DNA from: Anaerolineae bacterium
GTDB taxonomy: Bacteria > Chloroflexota > Anaerolineae > Aggregatilineales > Phototrophicaceae
DNA: 64,000 nucleotides
Assembly (NCBI GenBank): GCA_022841825.1
Contig: JALHQT010000002.1
Coordinates: 333,276-397,275 of the forward strand
Reading direction: 5' to 3'
The notes under the pieces are model-generated. The model ran no database searches, was not told the origin of the DNA, and saw nothing but the letters and a program-made list of their open reading frames with translations. Below, one piece after another: positions 7,518 to 16,432 of this stretch. A program made the translations under genes and the position numbers. Every line of letters starts with the position of its first letter. Position 1 is the stretch's first letter.

Positions 7518-8452
7518 AGACCCAGTATCCCAAAGAATCGTTCTCTATCGCTTTCATCTTCAACAATCGACTTCACGCTGAACAGATGAGTCACCGTTGC
7601 GGCGCTTAGGGTCAAATCCTGACGCGCGCGTTCAGTCATCGAGACACCTTGCACGATGAGAATTGTGACAGACTGGGGATTCTCCGCCCGCGTACGTTGC
7701 AGGCTTTTGATCGCGGCACCAATCCGTTCCAGTACGCCTGCTGGGTCAATGCCCCCTTTGACCTCAATGGCGATCAGCGGAAGATGACCTTCATAAATGG
7801 CGATATCGGGTTCATCCGCGAAGATCAGCGTTCGCCCATCCCCTAGATCAAGGCGGGTTGAGCTGGCTTCCTCGCCCACAACGATCTCGCGATCTTGCAG
7901 GCGGCGCAGAATTGCCTCACGGATAAGAACTTCCGCTGCTGCACCTTTGTTGTTCTGCCATGAACCCTGTGCCTGAGATCCCGCAGCCATACCCCGCCAC
8001 AAATCGAATTCGCGTGCATTTACGGTTTCGTCTGCTTCGACCAGCACGCTGATGATACGGTTCAGGTGGTGGGCAATCGTCCAGGCAGTCTCAGCGGTGC
8101 CGATAGATTTCCCCAACTCGTAACTATCGAGATTGATCCCCACTCGTTTCATCGACTTCTGTGAAACCATCGCCAGCATTCGATAGTAGCCCACCGCACC
8201 GGGTACAACTTGCAAGACCTGAGGGTGCGCAAAGACAAGCACTGGCTTGATCCCTCGATGAATAATCTTGTTCCATGCTTGCGCAGAGATGTTCAGGTTA
8301 TCCCAAGACAACTCCTCGCCACGCACCGCATCAATCTGGTCGCTTACTTCGACCAATTTCCATTCATGCAGTTTGCGATGAAAGAAGGTACTTTTGGCAA
8401 GCTGATCGAGCGTCCATGCCTCGATTTGAGCAGGATTTGTGCGCTTCGCCAT
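7514..8452 (-). CDS. Type II restriction endonuclease, PD-(D/E)xK type, possibly XcyI family
   Basis: 312 residues. Near residues 210-232 there is EPDIAIYEG followed by LIAIEVKGG, a PD...ExK-like nuclease core. The gene directly follows a DNA methyltransferase of the SPPY class and the two overlap as TGATG, sharing one base, so translation is coupled and I set the start at 8452. Overall features and the m4C-type partner suggest the XcyI/Cfr9I group, which cuts CCCGGG. That family name and any recognition site are inferred and need a profile search. Base composition looks less GC-rich than flanking genes, as is common for transferred restriction systems. Confidence 0.75.
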   Translation of the reverse strand: MAKRTNPAQIEAWTLDQLAKSTFFHRKLHEWKLVEVSDQIDAVRGEELSWDNLNISAQAWNKIIHRGIKPVLVFAHPQVLQVVPGAVGYYRMLAMVSQKSMKRVGINLDSYELGKSIGTAETAWTIAHHLNRIISVLVEADETVNAREFDLWRGMAAGSQAQGSWQNNKGAAAEVLIREAILRRLQDREIVVGEEASSTRLDLGDGRTLIFADEPDIAIYEGHLPLIAIEVKGGIDPAGVLERIGAAIKSLQRTRAENPQSVTILIVQGVSMTERARQDLTLSAATVTHLFSVKSIVEDESDRERFFGILGL

Positions 8453-9855
8453 CAATCCCGCTTTCGTCGCCATACATAAATGCACTTGCGCAGTTCTTCA
8501 CGTCCGTGCTCGCCCATCTGCTGACTGCTGTTGCCCTTCCCTGTCGGCAGCACCCAAATCACTTCCACCTCAAACCCCGCCTGCTCGGCGAAGTCGGAAA
8601 GAATCAGGTCAACAGGGATGGTCGCGCCGCCATAGCGTACGTTGTCATTAACCATCACGAATGGCGCACCAGGCTTGAGAAGCCGCGCACATTCGAAAAT
8701 AATCAGACCCATCTCGAAAAAGTAGTTACGCACCATTCGCGGGATACCCGGGTTATTGAGATCCTTGGTGCTCTTCTTCCATTCCAGAAAGCTGAGGATT
8801 GCCTGCAACTCAACCTGCCCATCAAATGCGGCAACAGCGTGCGCATAGACTGTTGGCGAGAATTTCTCCGCCAGCCAGGGCTTATCGCGGTTTTCGACGG
8901 TGCAGGAAACGAGCGACTGTCGCAGATCCCGCAGCATCTGTTCATCCACGCCGAGAAGCGCTAACTCTAAGGCATACGTGCGCGTGTAATCGTAGCGGTT
9001 GGCATACGGTGGCGACGTGATGAGCGCATCGAATGAAGCGGATTGAAGGGATGGCAGCAGTTCCAGACATGAACCATGAAGAACTTCGATTTTCCCTTTG
9101 GGCTGCATTGGCTCAAAGAAACCAGGTAAGAAGCCGGAGGGTTGCAGGTCAATCGCTATCTCATCCAGTTTTCTGCCGATTGCAGCGTCAAAGCTGTGAA
9201 TATGCCCTTTGTCAAAAGGCTTACTGCCCTGCCGCCGACCAGAGCGGTAATCCCAGCGCAGATACTGCCCATCCTTGCGCGTATAGCTGATCTCTTCCAG
9301 CACGCACAGCGCAGCAAACCGCAGTAAGCGCGCTGCACTGCCCGTTTCGTGCCGAAGTGCTGACAGGTAACGGTCGAGCGCAAGCTGCGTTTCTAACGAG
9401 AATGCCCCGCCTGTGATGCGCAGATGCGGAAAAGCGGTTGTCGGCTGCTCCTGAGTCCAGGGTTTTTCGCGCCGCCAGCGCGCAAGATCTGTATTGAGCG
9501 CATGGGCGTCGCCATTTTGTACGAGCTTGCGTACCTCGATGATTTCGCTGCCGACTGGGAGCAGTTCGATGCCCGTCGAATCCACGCCAAGATTGCTGGC
9601 AGCAAACAGGGTTGTTCCGACACCTGCGAACGGATCAAGGATGTGACCCGCATCAATGCCCAGGGTGTCGAAGAGGTACTGTATTAACCCTTCTGAAAAA
9701 CCTTCCTTGTATTTGAACCAGCGGTAGCCTGGTTTATCCTTGTTCGCCTGAAAGCTCACAAGCTGCCGACTCAAACGACGATTGACCTGAAGACGATCAG
9801 CAAAGCGCGCTTCCAGTTCGTTGTTATGTTCATCGATGATCTCAAGCGCGTTCAA
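8452..9855 (-). CDS. DNA methyltransferase, probably N4-cytosine, of the R-M pair
   Basis: 467 residues. Motif I is LDPFAGVGTT (about 73-82) and the catalytic motif is TSPPYANRYDYTR (about 278-290). Because motif I precedes motif IV, the domain order is the reverse of the beta class. SPPY is typical of N4-cytosine enzymes. It would protect the host from the co-encoded endonuclease downstream. The start is TTG at 9855, with AAGGA 6 nt upstream and no better ATG nearby. No controller (C protein) gene is visible. The modification type is inferred from the motif and the target base cannot be read from sequence. Confidence 0.85.
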   Translation of the reverse strand: MNALEIIDEHNNELEARFADRLQVNRRLSRQLVSFQANKDKPGYRWFKYKEGFSEGLIQYLFDTLGIDAGHILDPFAGVGTTLFAASNLGVDSTGIELLPVGSEIIEVRKLVQNGDAHALNTDLARWRREKPWTQEQPTTAFPHLRITGGAFSLETQLALDRYLSALRHETGSAARLLRFAALCVLEEISYTRKDGQYLRWDYRSGRRQGSKPFDKGHIHSFDAAIGRKLDEIAIDLQPSGFLPGFFEPMQPKGKIEVLHGSCLELLPSLQSASFDALITSPPYANRYDYTRTYALELALLGVDEQMLRDLRQSLVSCTVENRDKPWLAEKFSPTVYAHAVAAFDGQVELQAILSFLEWKKSTKDLNNPGIPRMVRNYFFEMGLIIFECARLLKPGAPFVMVNDNVRYGGATIPVDLILSDFAEQAGFEVEVIWVLPTGKGNSSQQMGEHGREELRKCIYVWRRKRD

Positions 9856-9877
9856 GCTCAGTCCTTCAGACAGGGCA

Positions 9878-10918
9878 CTACCCCCCGATGTAGTACATTT
9901 CGATCTTCTCGACGGGCACCGTCACCGACGTGCGGATTTCCGAGTAGCGGTCGGTGCGCATCGCCCACGTATTGCGGATGAGCGCCTCCAGCTCGTCGTC
10001 GCTCGCGCCGTCGCGCATGGGCGTCTTCAGGTCAACACCCTGCTGCGCGAACAGGCAGGTGTAGATGTGCCCGTCGGTCGAGAGGCGCATCCGCGAACAA
10101 TCGCGACAGAACGGCATCGTCACCGACGCCACAATCCCGATCTCTCCGCCGCCATCGCGGTAACGATAGCGCAGCGCCGTCTCGCTGGCATAGCCGCGCG
10201 GGATCGGCTCCAGCGGCAGCGCCGCATCAATCGCCGCCGCGATCTCGCGCGCGGGCACGACCTTCTCCATCTGCCAGTGATTGCGATTGCCCACGTCCAT
10301 GAACTCGATGAAGCGCAGGATATAACCGCTATCCTTGCACCAGCGCGCCAGATCGACCAGCGTATGGTCGTTCACCCCGCGCTGGACGACACAGTTGATC
10401 TTGATCGGAGTCAAGCCCACCGCCGCCGCCGCTTCGATGCCCGCCAGGACTTCTGTCACCTCGGCACGCTCGCCGCTCATCTGGTGGAAGACCTGCGGAT
10501 CGAGGCTGTCCAGGCTGACCGTGACGCGCCGCAGCCCCGCCTCTTTCAGCTTCTGCGCCATCTTCGGCAGCAGCACGCCGTTGGTCGTCAGCGCCAGGTC
10601 TTCCGCGCCCTCCAGCGCCGAAAGCTGCGCCACCAGGCGCTCGATCTCCAGGCGCACCAGCGGCTCGCCGCCCGTCAGCCGCAGCTTGACCGCGCCCAGA
10701 CGGATGATGATGCGCGTCAGACGGGCGATCTCCTCGAAGGTCAGCACCTTGCTCTTCGCCAGGAACTGATACTTCTCGCCAAAAATCTCGGCAGGCATAC
10801 AGTAGGGGCAGCGAAAATTGCAGCGGTCGGTGACCGAGATGCGCAGATCGCGCAGAGGACGATTGAGGCGGTCAGTCACCGCCTCAGAAGGCTGCCCAGG
10901 TTCGGTTAGAGAGGTCAT
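9878..10918 (-). CDS. moaA: GTP 3',8-cyclase MoaA (molybdenum cofactor biosynthesis)
   Basis: 346 residues, full length for the family. The radical-SAM cluster CNFRCPYC (Cys33, 37, 40) and the second C-terminal cluster FCRDCSRMRLSTDGHIYTC are both present, as is the SAM-binding GGEP (LTGGEPLVR). The protein ends in Gly-Gly, as MoaA proteins need for activity. It makes the cyclic precursor 3',8-cH2GTP with MoaC from GTP. The start ATG overlaps the stop of the upstream 1253-residue gene (ATGA), so the two are translationally coupled although no functional link is known. Other moa genes are not in the window. Confidence 0.95.
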   Translation of the reverse strand: MTSLTEPGQPSEAVTDRLNRPLRDLRISVTDRCNFRCPYCMPAEIFGEKYQFLAKSKVLTFEEIARLTRIIIRLGAVKLRLTGGEPLVRLEIERLVAQLSALEGAEDLALTTNGVLLPKMAQKLKEAGLRRVTVSLDSLDPQVFHQMSGERAEVTEVLAGIEAAAAVGLTPIKINCVVQRGVNDHTLVDLARWCKDSGYILRFIEFMDVGNRNHWQMEKVVPAREIAAAIDAALPLEPIPRGYASETALRYRYRDGGGEIGIVASVTMPFCRDCSRMRLSTDGHIYTCLFAQQGVDLKTPMRDGASDDELEALIRNTWAMRTDRYSEIRTSVTVPVEKIEMYYIGG

Positions 10919-13900
10919 TGCACCATTCGCTCGAATTGGATGAAGTGTTGAATTTCATCTTCCGCCAATTCACGCCCCGGCGCAACGACCAGATAACCAT
11001 CCGCCCACAGGTCGGCTTTCGCCAGCGCCGGGTTTTGCTTGCGCGCGATCTCGTGCGCGCGCCGTTTCAGATCGCGCACGACTTCATACGGCGGTGTCTC
11101 GCCGGGCACATCCGCCAGCAGATAGACGAAATCGTCCTGGACGCGCAGGTTGACGACTTCCCACGAGCGGGCTTCAAGCTGCGCGCGCATGTTGGTCTCG
11201 ATTGCCCGCGCGATCATGTCGCTCAGTCGTCCTTCGGCTTGCCGCAGCAGCCAGACATAGGTATACAGCCCGCGCACATCGCTGACGGAGACCGGGTCAA
11301 CGGGGCTTTCTGCCGCGAAAGCCGTCGTCTCTGGCACACTGACCAGGGCTTCGAGCAGGCGCTTTGCCTGCGCGCGAATCGAGCGCAGCGGCGTCGAACC
11401 GGGGAAAACCAGCGACAGCGTCAGATCGCTGACCGTGCGCTTGGAATAGATCATGTAGTCTTTGGCGCTGCTGGAAAGCGTGATGAAGCGGATGTTGAAC
11501 TGCTCGCCATCGTTATCCCAGATGCCGCCCATGCCCGCATCGATCTCCATGACCTCATCGCGCGACATCCGCCCGGCGTTCGCCATGATCTCGTTGTTGC
11601 GCGTCAGCACGATCCCCGCGATGTCTTCCAGCGAGACCTGCGTCAGACTCAAGGCGATCTGCGCGATGTAGGGGTCCTGGATCGCCTCGACGCCCATCGG
11701 CGGTGTAAACTGCGACTCGTCTTCGGGCGGGAATTCAAAGGCAGCCAGCCGCTCAAACTCGGTGTTGAACTCCGGCTCCTCCTCCTCCCCAAGCTGCGGC
11801 AGGAGCGGCACCTCAAAGGGCTTCGTCCCGCCCGCCGTATCCTCATCGGTGAATGAGGGTTCCGCGCTGCCCCATTCCTGCTCCGGCTGTCGAGCCGGGC
11901 GCGTCGTGACCGCGGGCAGCCATTCGGTTTCCATCTCGCCCACCAGCGGCGGCATCGAACCGCCAAAGGTGGTGGCGTCGCTCACGTCCTGCTCGTCTTC
12001 TTCCAACTGTGGCAGCGCTTCGACATCCGCGACATCGGCGATCACCTGCGACAGAAAGTCCGGCTCGCGGACAAAAATGTCATCCCGAAGCTGTCTTTCC
12101 TTGACCCAGGACGGCAGCGGCTTGATGTTCGACTTGCCCTGCTCAAGCTGTCGCTCGATGTTGGCGATCAGGCTGGGGAGCGAGAATTCATCCGGGGGGG
12201 TCTCCTCCGTCAGCGCCGTCTCCAGGATGACCTGGGCAGCGCTCGATTCTTCATTCGGCTCGCCAAAGTCAAATTCCGTGAACGCAGGCATCGGCTTGCC
12301 ATAAGAGGCGAAGATGTCCGCAATCTCCGACTGCGAAATGGACGACTGACCATCACCCGCGGGCGAGGAATCCGGCATAACATCTGCCACGACGGGGGGC
12401 TGACTGGGCGCGTCCTCGGAACGCAGCAGCTTGAGGACTCCCTGAAACTCCGGATCGCTCACGACGGTGTAGAGATCGCCGACCGTTCCGCTGTCCTCCG
12501 CGCCGGATGGCATCGGCGGTTCCTCCGCCGCCAGCTTCTGGAAGACCTCATCGGCAAGCGCCACCGAAGGCGACTGCTGCTCGCCCAGGCGATTGACCTC
12601 CCGTGTGCGGCGGATTTCGTCGGCGATCTCCTCCAGGCGGCGGACGCCCGCATCCTCCTCGGCTGAGGTGACCGCCGGCATCTCATCAGCGCTGTTCTGC
12701 TCGAAATACTCGACTTCCGAACTGAGGTAGTTGGTGATCAACTGTTCAGGAGAAATCGGGGGTTCGAATTCATCCATGTTTACGTCGTTCGGGTAAACAA
12801 TGTCCTCATCGGCGGCTGCGGGCGGGCGCGTGGAGAGGTTCTCGTCATAGGGTGCCGGGTAGGCGGCATTCAGCTCGTCCGTCATGCCGGACAGCGCCTC
12901 GACTTCATACTGCTCCGCCAGGTTCTCCGCATCCAGCATCGACATTTCGTCCGACTGACGAACGGCGGCGAAACCTTCGGTCGTTGCTTTGCTTTTGTGG
13001 AATACGTCGGTCCCAACCCTGGGGCGCTGCTCCTCAACTTCGTCCGGGAAGTCCCACGCCTGTTCGACACTTTCATCGGGCGCTGACCCAATATCGCTCG
13101 ACAGGATCGGCATATCCAGCTCTTGCGCCGCCGCGATCAAGACATCCGTCTTCGATACTTCCGACTGCGGGATCGCAACCGAGTCATCCGGCGGCAGGAC
13201 AGCGTCCTGCGCTATCGAGATCAGCAGGTCAGTGTTCGAACGAGGCTCGTCCTGGCTGGATGATCCCAAATCATCCACAGGTAGGACGGCATCCTGGGCT
13301 TGTGAGACAAAGTAGTCTGTCGAGGATGGGGCGAGCGGCTGCAAGCCGGATGGCGTCTCCTGCGGATCATAGAAATCAAAGGCGAACGCCTCGTCAGCAG
13401 ACGCCGAGGTTGGCGCTGCCGGGTCGCTTCGCCGCGCTGCCATCGGCTGGACTGGCGCGTCTTCGCGCGTGAGCTGTTCCCACATCGCGGCGGCATCTTC
13501 CGGCGAAAGCGATGTCTCCTGTGCCTCCTGACCTTTGAAGATATCCGTGCTGATGCGTTGGCTGCCCGCCTGCTCAGGGGAGACTTCCCCTGGTCGCGGC
13601 GCAGCGGAACCCAGCGGGGCAGTCTGTGAGGCGGGAGCCGGCGGCGCACCCTCGGCAGGAATGAACCCACGATTCATCGCCAGGTTCAGTAAGTCCTGTT
13701 CGCTGAACTCACCAGGGCGGTCGCTGCGCTGCGGCAGGTCTGGCTCGGCAGGCTGCGAAGCCGAGGCGACGGCACCGGTGTTCCCCGTGCTCCGCCGATC
13801 CGGACGTTCGAGGGGTGGCAGATTGCCGCTGGAAGACTGCGGACCACCTTCCCGAAAAACATCGGTTGAGGGTGCAGTCAGGTCGTCGGTTCTCAGTTCG

Positions 13901-14676
13901 CCAGGGCGATAGGGACGGTTCTCCGGCGGAGCTGATGGAGACTTAAACGCATCCGTCCCCGTCCCGACTTCCGACGGATCGATCTCGCCCGGACGCAGTC
14001 GAGACGATGCCTGCCGCCGAAACACATCCGTTGACGGCGCGAGCAGATCATCGGTGCTGTATTCACCTGGTCGCGGCGCGGGCGGAGGCGCTGCGGGTGG
14101 CTGCGCATCCGATCCGCCCAGGTCATCGGTAGTCGTACGTTTCTTGAAGAGATCGGTGCTGTACATATAGGGGCGAAGCTGGGTTTCGTCGATCTCGCCC
14201 GGTCGCAGTTTGCGGTCGCCCGCCTCTGGCGCGGCTGGCTGCGGATTCGCGCTGGTCTGCGGCGCGGGCGGTGACGGCATCCCGACCGGGCGCGTCGACA
14301 GCCTGCGCAGATCCACTGCCTCTTCACCCTCGGCTGCGCTCGTCAGCAGGGGCATGATGTCGCGCGCTGTGAAGGGCGGGTCGATGCTCGCCTGCAACCC
14401 AAGCTGCCGTGTGACCTCTTCCGACTGCTCTGGGCTGGCGACAACGGGCAGCCGCGGCTGAATCCTGCGCAGGGCTTCGACAACCGTCGCGCCGCTCGGT
14501 GTCACACTCGTGAAGTCAATCAGCGCCACATCCTGTGGATGGGACTGGAGATATTCCAGTGCCGCATCAGAGGTGGTGAACGGATGTACATCAAAAGTGC
14601 CAGTGCGTTCAAGCGCCTGCTTCAGCGCGACAGAAAACGCAAGCTGGCGATTGATGATCAGAAGACGTATTGCCAT
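10915..14676 (-). CDS. Pseudo-receiver / repeat / Roadblock-like / inactive Y1-transposase-fold protein
   Basis: 1253 residues. N-terminus (1-115): receiver-like (MAIRLLIINRQ, VALIDFTSVTPSG), but the acidic pair after the first strand is N-R, so phosphorylation is doubtful. About 130-560: disordered, with repeated RPGE and TD[VLIAY]F motifs. About 994-1105: Roadblock/LC7-like (LEDIAGIVLTRNNEIMA). About 1137-1253: resembles IS200/IS605 TnpA (LYTYVWLL, VYLLADVP, LWADGYLVV, IQHFIQFE). There the HUH motif is replaced by FVY (bases 11122-11130) and the YxxxQ motif by FIQFE, so it should not cut DNA. It is probably a scaffold or signalling protein, perhaps using the transposase fold to bind DNA hairpins. 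Confidence in the reading frame is high, in the domain names moderate. Confidence 0.8.
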   Translation of the reverse strand: MAIRLLIINRQLAFSVALKQALERTGTFDVHPFTTSDAALEYLQSHPQDVALIDFTSVTPSGATVVEALRRIQPRLPVVASPEQSEEVTRQLGLQASIDPPFTARDIMPLLTSAAEGEEAVDLRRLSTRPVGMPSPPAPQTSANPQPAAPEAGDRKLRPGEIDETQLRPYMYSTDLFKKRTTTDDLGGSDAQPPAAPPPAPRPGEYSTDDLLAPSTDVFRRQASSRLRPGEIDPSEVGTGTDAFKSPSAPPENRPYRPGELRTDDLTAPSTDVFREGGPQSSSGNLPPLERPDRRSTGNTGAVASASQPAEPDLPQRSDRPGEFSEQDLLNLAMNRGFIPAEGAPPAPASQTAPLGSAAPRPGEVSPEQAGSQRISTDIFKGQEAQETSLSPEDAAAMWEQLTREDAPVQPMAARRSDPAAPTSASADEAFAFDFYDPQETPSGLQPLAPSSTDYFVSQAQDAVLPVDDLGSSSQDEPRSNTDLLISIAQDAVLPPDDSVAIPQSEVSKTDVLIAAAQELDMPILSSDIGSAPDESVEQAWDFPDEVEEQRPRVGTDVFHKSKATTEGFAAVRQSDEMSMLDAENLAEQYEVEALSGMTDELNAAYPAPYDENLSTRPPAAADEDIVYPNDVNMDEFEPPISPEQLITNYLSSEVEYFEQNSADEMPAVTSAEEDAGVRRLEEIADEIRRTREVNRLGEQQSPSVALADEVFQKLAAEEPPMPSGAEDSGTVGDLYTVVSDPEFQGVLKLLRSEDAPSQPPVVADVMPDSSPAGDGQSSISQSEIADIFASYGKPMPAFTEFDFGEPNEESSAAQVILETALTEETPPDEFSLPSLIANIERQLEQGKSNIKPLPSWVKERQLRDDIFVREPDFLSQVIADVADVEALPQLEEDEQDVSDATTFGGSMPPLVGEMETEWLPAVTTRPARQPEQEWGSAEPSFTDEDTAGGTKPFEVPLLPQLGEEEEPEFNTEFERLAAFEFPPEDESQFTPPMGVEAIQDPYIAQIALSLTQVSLEDIAGIVLTRNNEIMANAGRMSRDEVMEIDAGMGGIWDNDGEQFNIRFITLSSSAKDYMIYSKRTVSDLTLSLVFPGSTPLRSIRAQAKRLLEALVSVPETTAFAAESPVDPVSVSDVRGLYTYVWLLRQAEGRLSDMIARAIETNMRAQLEARSWEVVNLRVQDDFVYLLADVPGETPPYEVVRDLKRRAHEIARKQNPALAKADLWADGYLVVAPGRELAEDEIQHFIQFERMVQ

Positions 14677-15063
14677 AACCGCACACCCGTTGACTCATAG
14701 TAAAGAGGCAGCGCCGGGCATGGAACACCCGTGCGCTGTCGTTACAGTAATCATACACGAAATCAACGCGAGTGCAGATGAATAATTTCGCAGTCGCGTA
14801 CATTCGGAAATGGGGCGGATGCGAAATCCGCCACCATTCCGCCACCAGGGGTTGAAAACCCCTGGCTACAAGTTGCGGTGGGAAGCCACCTGAAGGTGGC
14901 TCTGACCCGCCGCTGGAGTCCACGACAGGCGGCGCATGATGATGTTCCCGGCGGGTCAGAGCGGGTTTCAACCCGCTTCCCGCCGGAACATCGTAGCCGG
15001 GCGGCTTTTAGCCCCCGGCGAAGCGGCAGCCCCCTTTCATGCAGAACGAGGGGGGAATTGAGT
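14677..15063. other. 387-bp gene-free spacer holding a palindrome cluster
   Basis: The first 100 bases hold the upstream region of the 1253-residue gene; I see no clear promoter. The rest is packed with palindromes (listed separately). I see no open reading frame with a credible start signal. Confidence 0.7.
14814..15017. repeat. Cluster of palindromes with small TT-x-AA type loops
   Basis: Direct reading gives GGCGGAT/ATCCGCC (14814-14832); CCAGGGGTT-GAA-AACCCCTGG (14845-14865); GCCACCT/AGGTGGC (14885-14900); CTGACCCGCCG (14902-14912) with CGGCGGGTCAG (14949-14959); and a two-tier hairpin whose outer arms are GATGTTCC...CGGCGGG (14941-14955) and 14979-14992 and inner arms AGCGGGTT-TC-AACCCGCT (14960-14977). 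The segment CGGCGGG can pair with either neighbour, so alternative folds compete. A last imperfect stem lies near 14996-15019. Similar palindromes occur near 19709, 36653 and 54103. Confidence 0.75.
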
Positions 15064-16203
15064 CTACGACCCTACCGTCACCGTGAAGATGCCCATGTTG
15101 TTGACTTCACTCACCTCGGTGATCTGGTTGTCGCTGTCCGTGCGCACCTGGAGCGTGTAGCTGCCCGTCGCGCGGAAGGTCAGGCTGGCGTTCAGGACTA
15201 TGCTCTCGCCACCGCGCAGGTTGGCGACCACGCCGAGCGGAATGGTCTCGTTGGTCGGCAGGATCGTCACGACGTTGTTGAACTGCGCCGTGGTCCCGCT
15301 GCCTGTGTTGGTGATGGTGATGGCATACGTCGATGTCACCGCGCCCGCGCCGAGGACGAGGCTGGACGAGCCGCTGATATTCGTCACCAGCAGGTCGGCG
15401 AGACCTGGAGTGACGGTAGGCGGCACTGTCGGGATGATGGTGAAGGTCGGCGGGACGATGGTCGCCGTCAAGGGCAGCGGCGTATTGGTCGGCGGCGGAG
15501 GTGCCTGCACGACCGGGACGGCATTGCAGATGCCGTAGATCGTGACGAAGTCATCCGTCACCCAACCGAGCGTCAGCCCGACGCGCACCTGCCACCACGA
15601 GTTATCAGCGACGCGCCCGGCAATCGGCACGACTGTGCCCGCAGCCAGACCGCTGATGCGCGGGTAATTGGTACCGGGTCCCTGCCGTACGTTCAAGCCG
15701 GTCGCGGCAAGCGCGCGACAGGTCGGATCGTTGGGGTTGATGACGGGGACGTTGGCGGCGGGCGCGCTGGTCGCCGTGACCTGCGCCTGCAACGCGCGAA
15801 TGGTGAGCGAGATCAGCGCCGGGTCGCTGGCAACCGCTGCGCGATAGGCGATCACAGACAGGTTGAGCGCCCCTGCTTCGGTCGGCGTGTAGTCGAGGAC
15901 GGCGTTCATCGCCTGGCTGCCATTGGGCTGGTCGGAGCGGATGGTCTTGACGATGCGCCCGTTCGCCAGAAGCTGCATCTGAGTTACGCCGATGCTGTCG
16001 GTGGCGCTGGCGCTGACCAGCACCTGCTGGTTGACGACGCTCTCGCTGCCGCTGGCGGGCGATGTGATCGTTACACTGGGGCGTGCGCTGATGATGCCGG
16101 TCGGCGTGGGGATGCGCTGCTGAACAGGTTCACTGGAGAGCGTGCACCCTGCGAGAGCGAAGACGGCGAATAAGAGTATGACGACCTTCAGCCTATTGAG
16201 CAT
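15064..16203 (-). CDS. Lipoprotein with Ig-like, SH3b and CARDB domains
   Basis: 379 residues. The signal peptide ends in a lipobox (FAVFALAGC), so Cys20 is the probable lipidation site. An Ig-like domain (about 40-135, VTITSPASGSESVVNQQVLVS) is followed by an SH3b domain (about 160-225, GLNVRQGPGTNYPRISGL, WWQVRV, GWVTDD), a Pro/Thr linker, and a C-terminal CARDB-like domain (about 275-378). It is an exported, membrane-tethered protein, probably binding cell-wall or surface polymer through the SH3b module. AAAGGA lies 7 nt before the start. The ligand is unknown. Confidence 0.85.
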   Translation of the reverse strand: MLNRLKVVILLFAVFALAGCTLSSEPVQQRIPTPTGIISARPSVTITSPASGSESVVNQQVLVSASATDSIGVTQMQLLANGRIVKTIRSDQPNGSQAMNAVLDYTPTEAGALNLSVIAYRAAVASDPALISLTIRALQAQVTATSAPAANVPVINPNDPTCRALAATGLNVRQGPGTNYPRISGLAAGTVVPIAGRVADNSWWQVRVGLTLGWVTDDFVTIYGICNAVPVVQAPPPPTNTPLPLTATIVPPTFTIIPTVPPTVTPGLADLLVTNISGSSSLVLGAGAVTSTYAITITNTGSGTTAQFNNVVTILPTNETIPLGVVANLRGGESIVLNASLTFRATGSYTLQVRTDSDNQITEVSEVNNMGIFTVTVGS

Positions 16204-16432
16204 AGTCTGTCCTTTTGGTGAGCGTCCTCAACGCTATACAATATTCTAACATATTCCGACCCCACGCGCGTCCGACGCTTGGCAGGCGGCTGTACCGGGT
16301 TTCTTGCGGGGGACGCGCACCGCCTGACCTCCGCTTTTGCGTCGATCGCGTGCTCAAGGCTACAATTGCGGTGAGGCATGGGGATGCGACTGCCCCGTGC
16401 CCAGTGGTCAACCTGGGGCAAGGTCTGCAAGA

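Noticed and set aside
9821-10909. 362-codon open frame opposite moaA
   Set aside because: Antisense shadow of a gene with all MoaA motifs.
10918-11271. Active IS200-type insertion sequence
   Set aside because: The domain lacks HUH and Tyr residues, is fused in frame to a long protein, and has no flanking ends of an insertion sequence.
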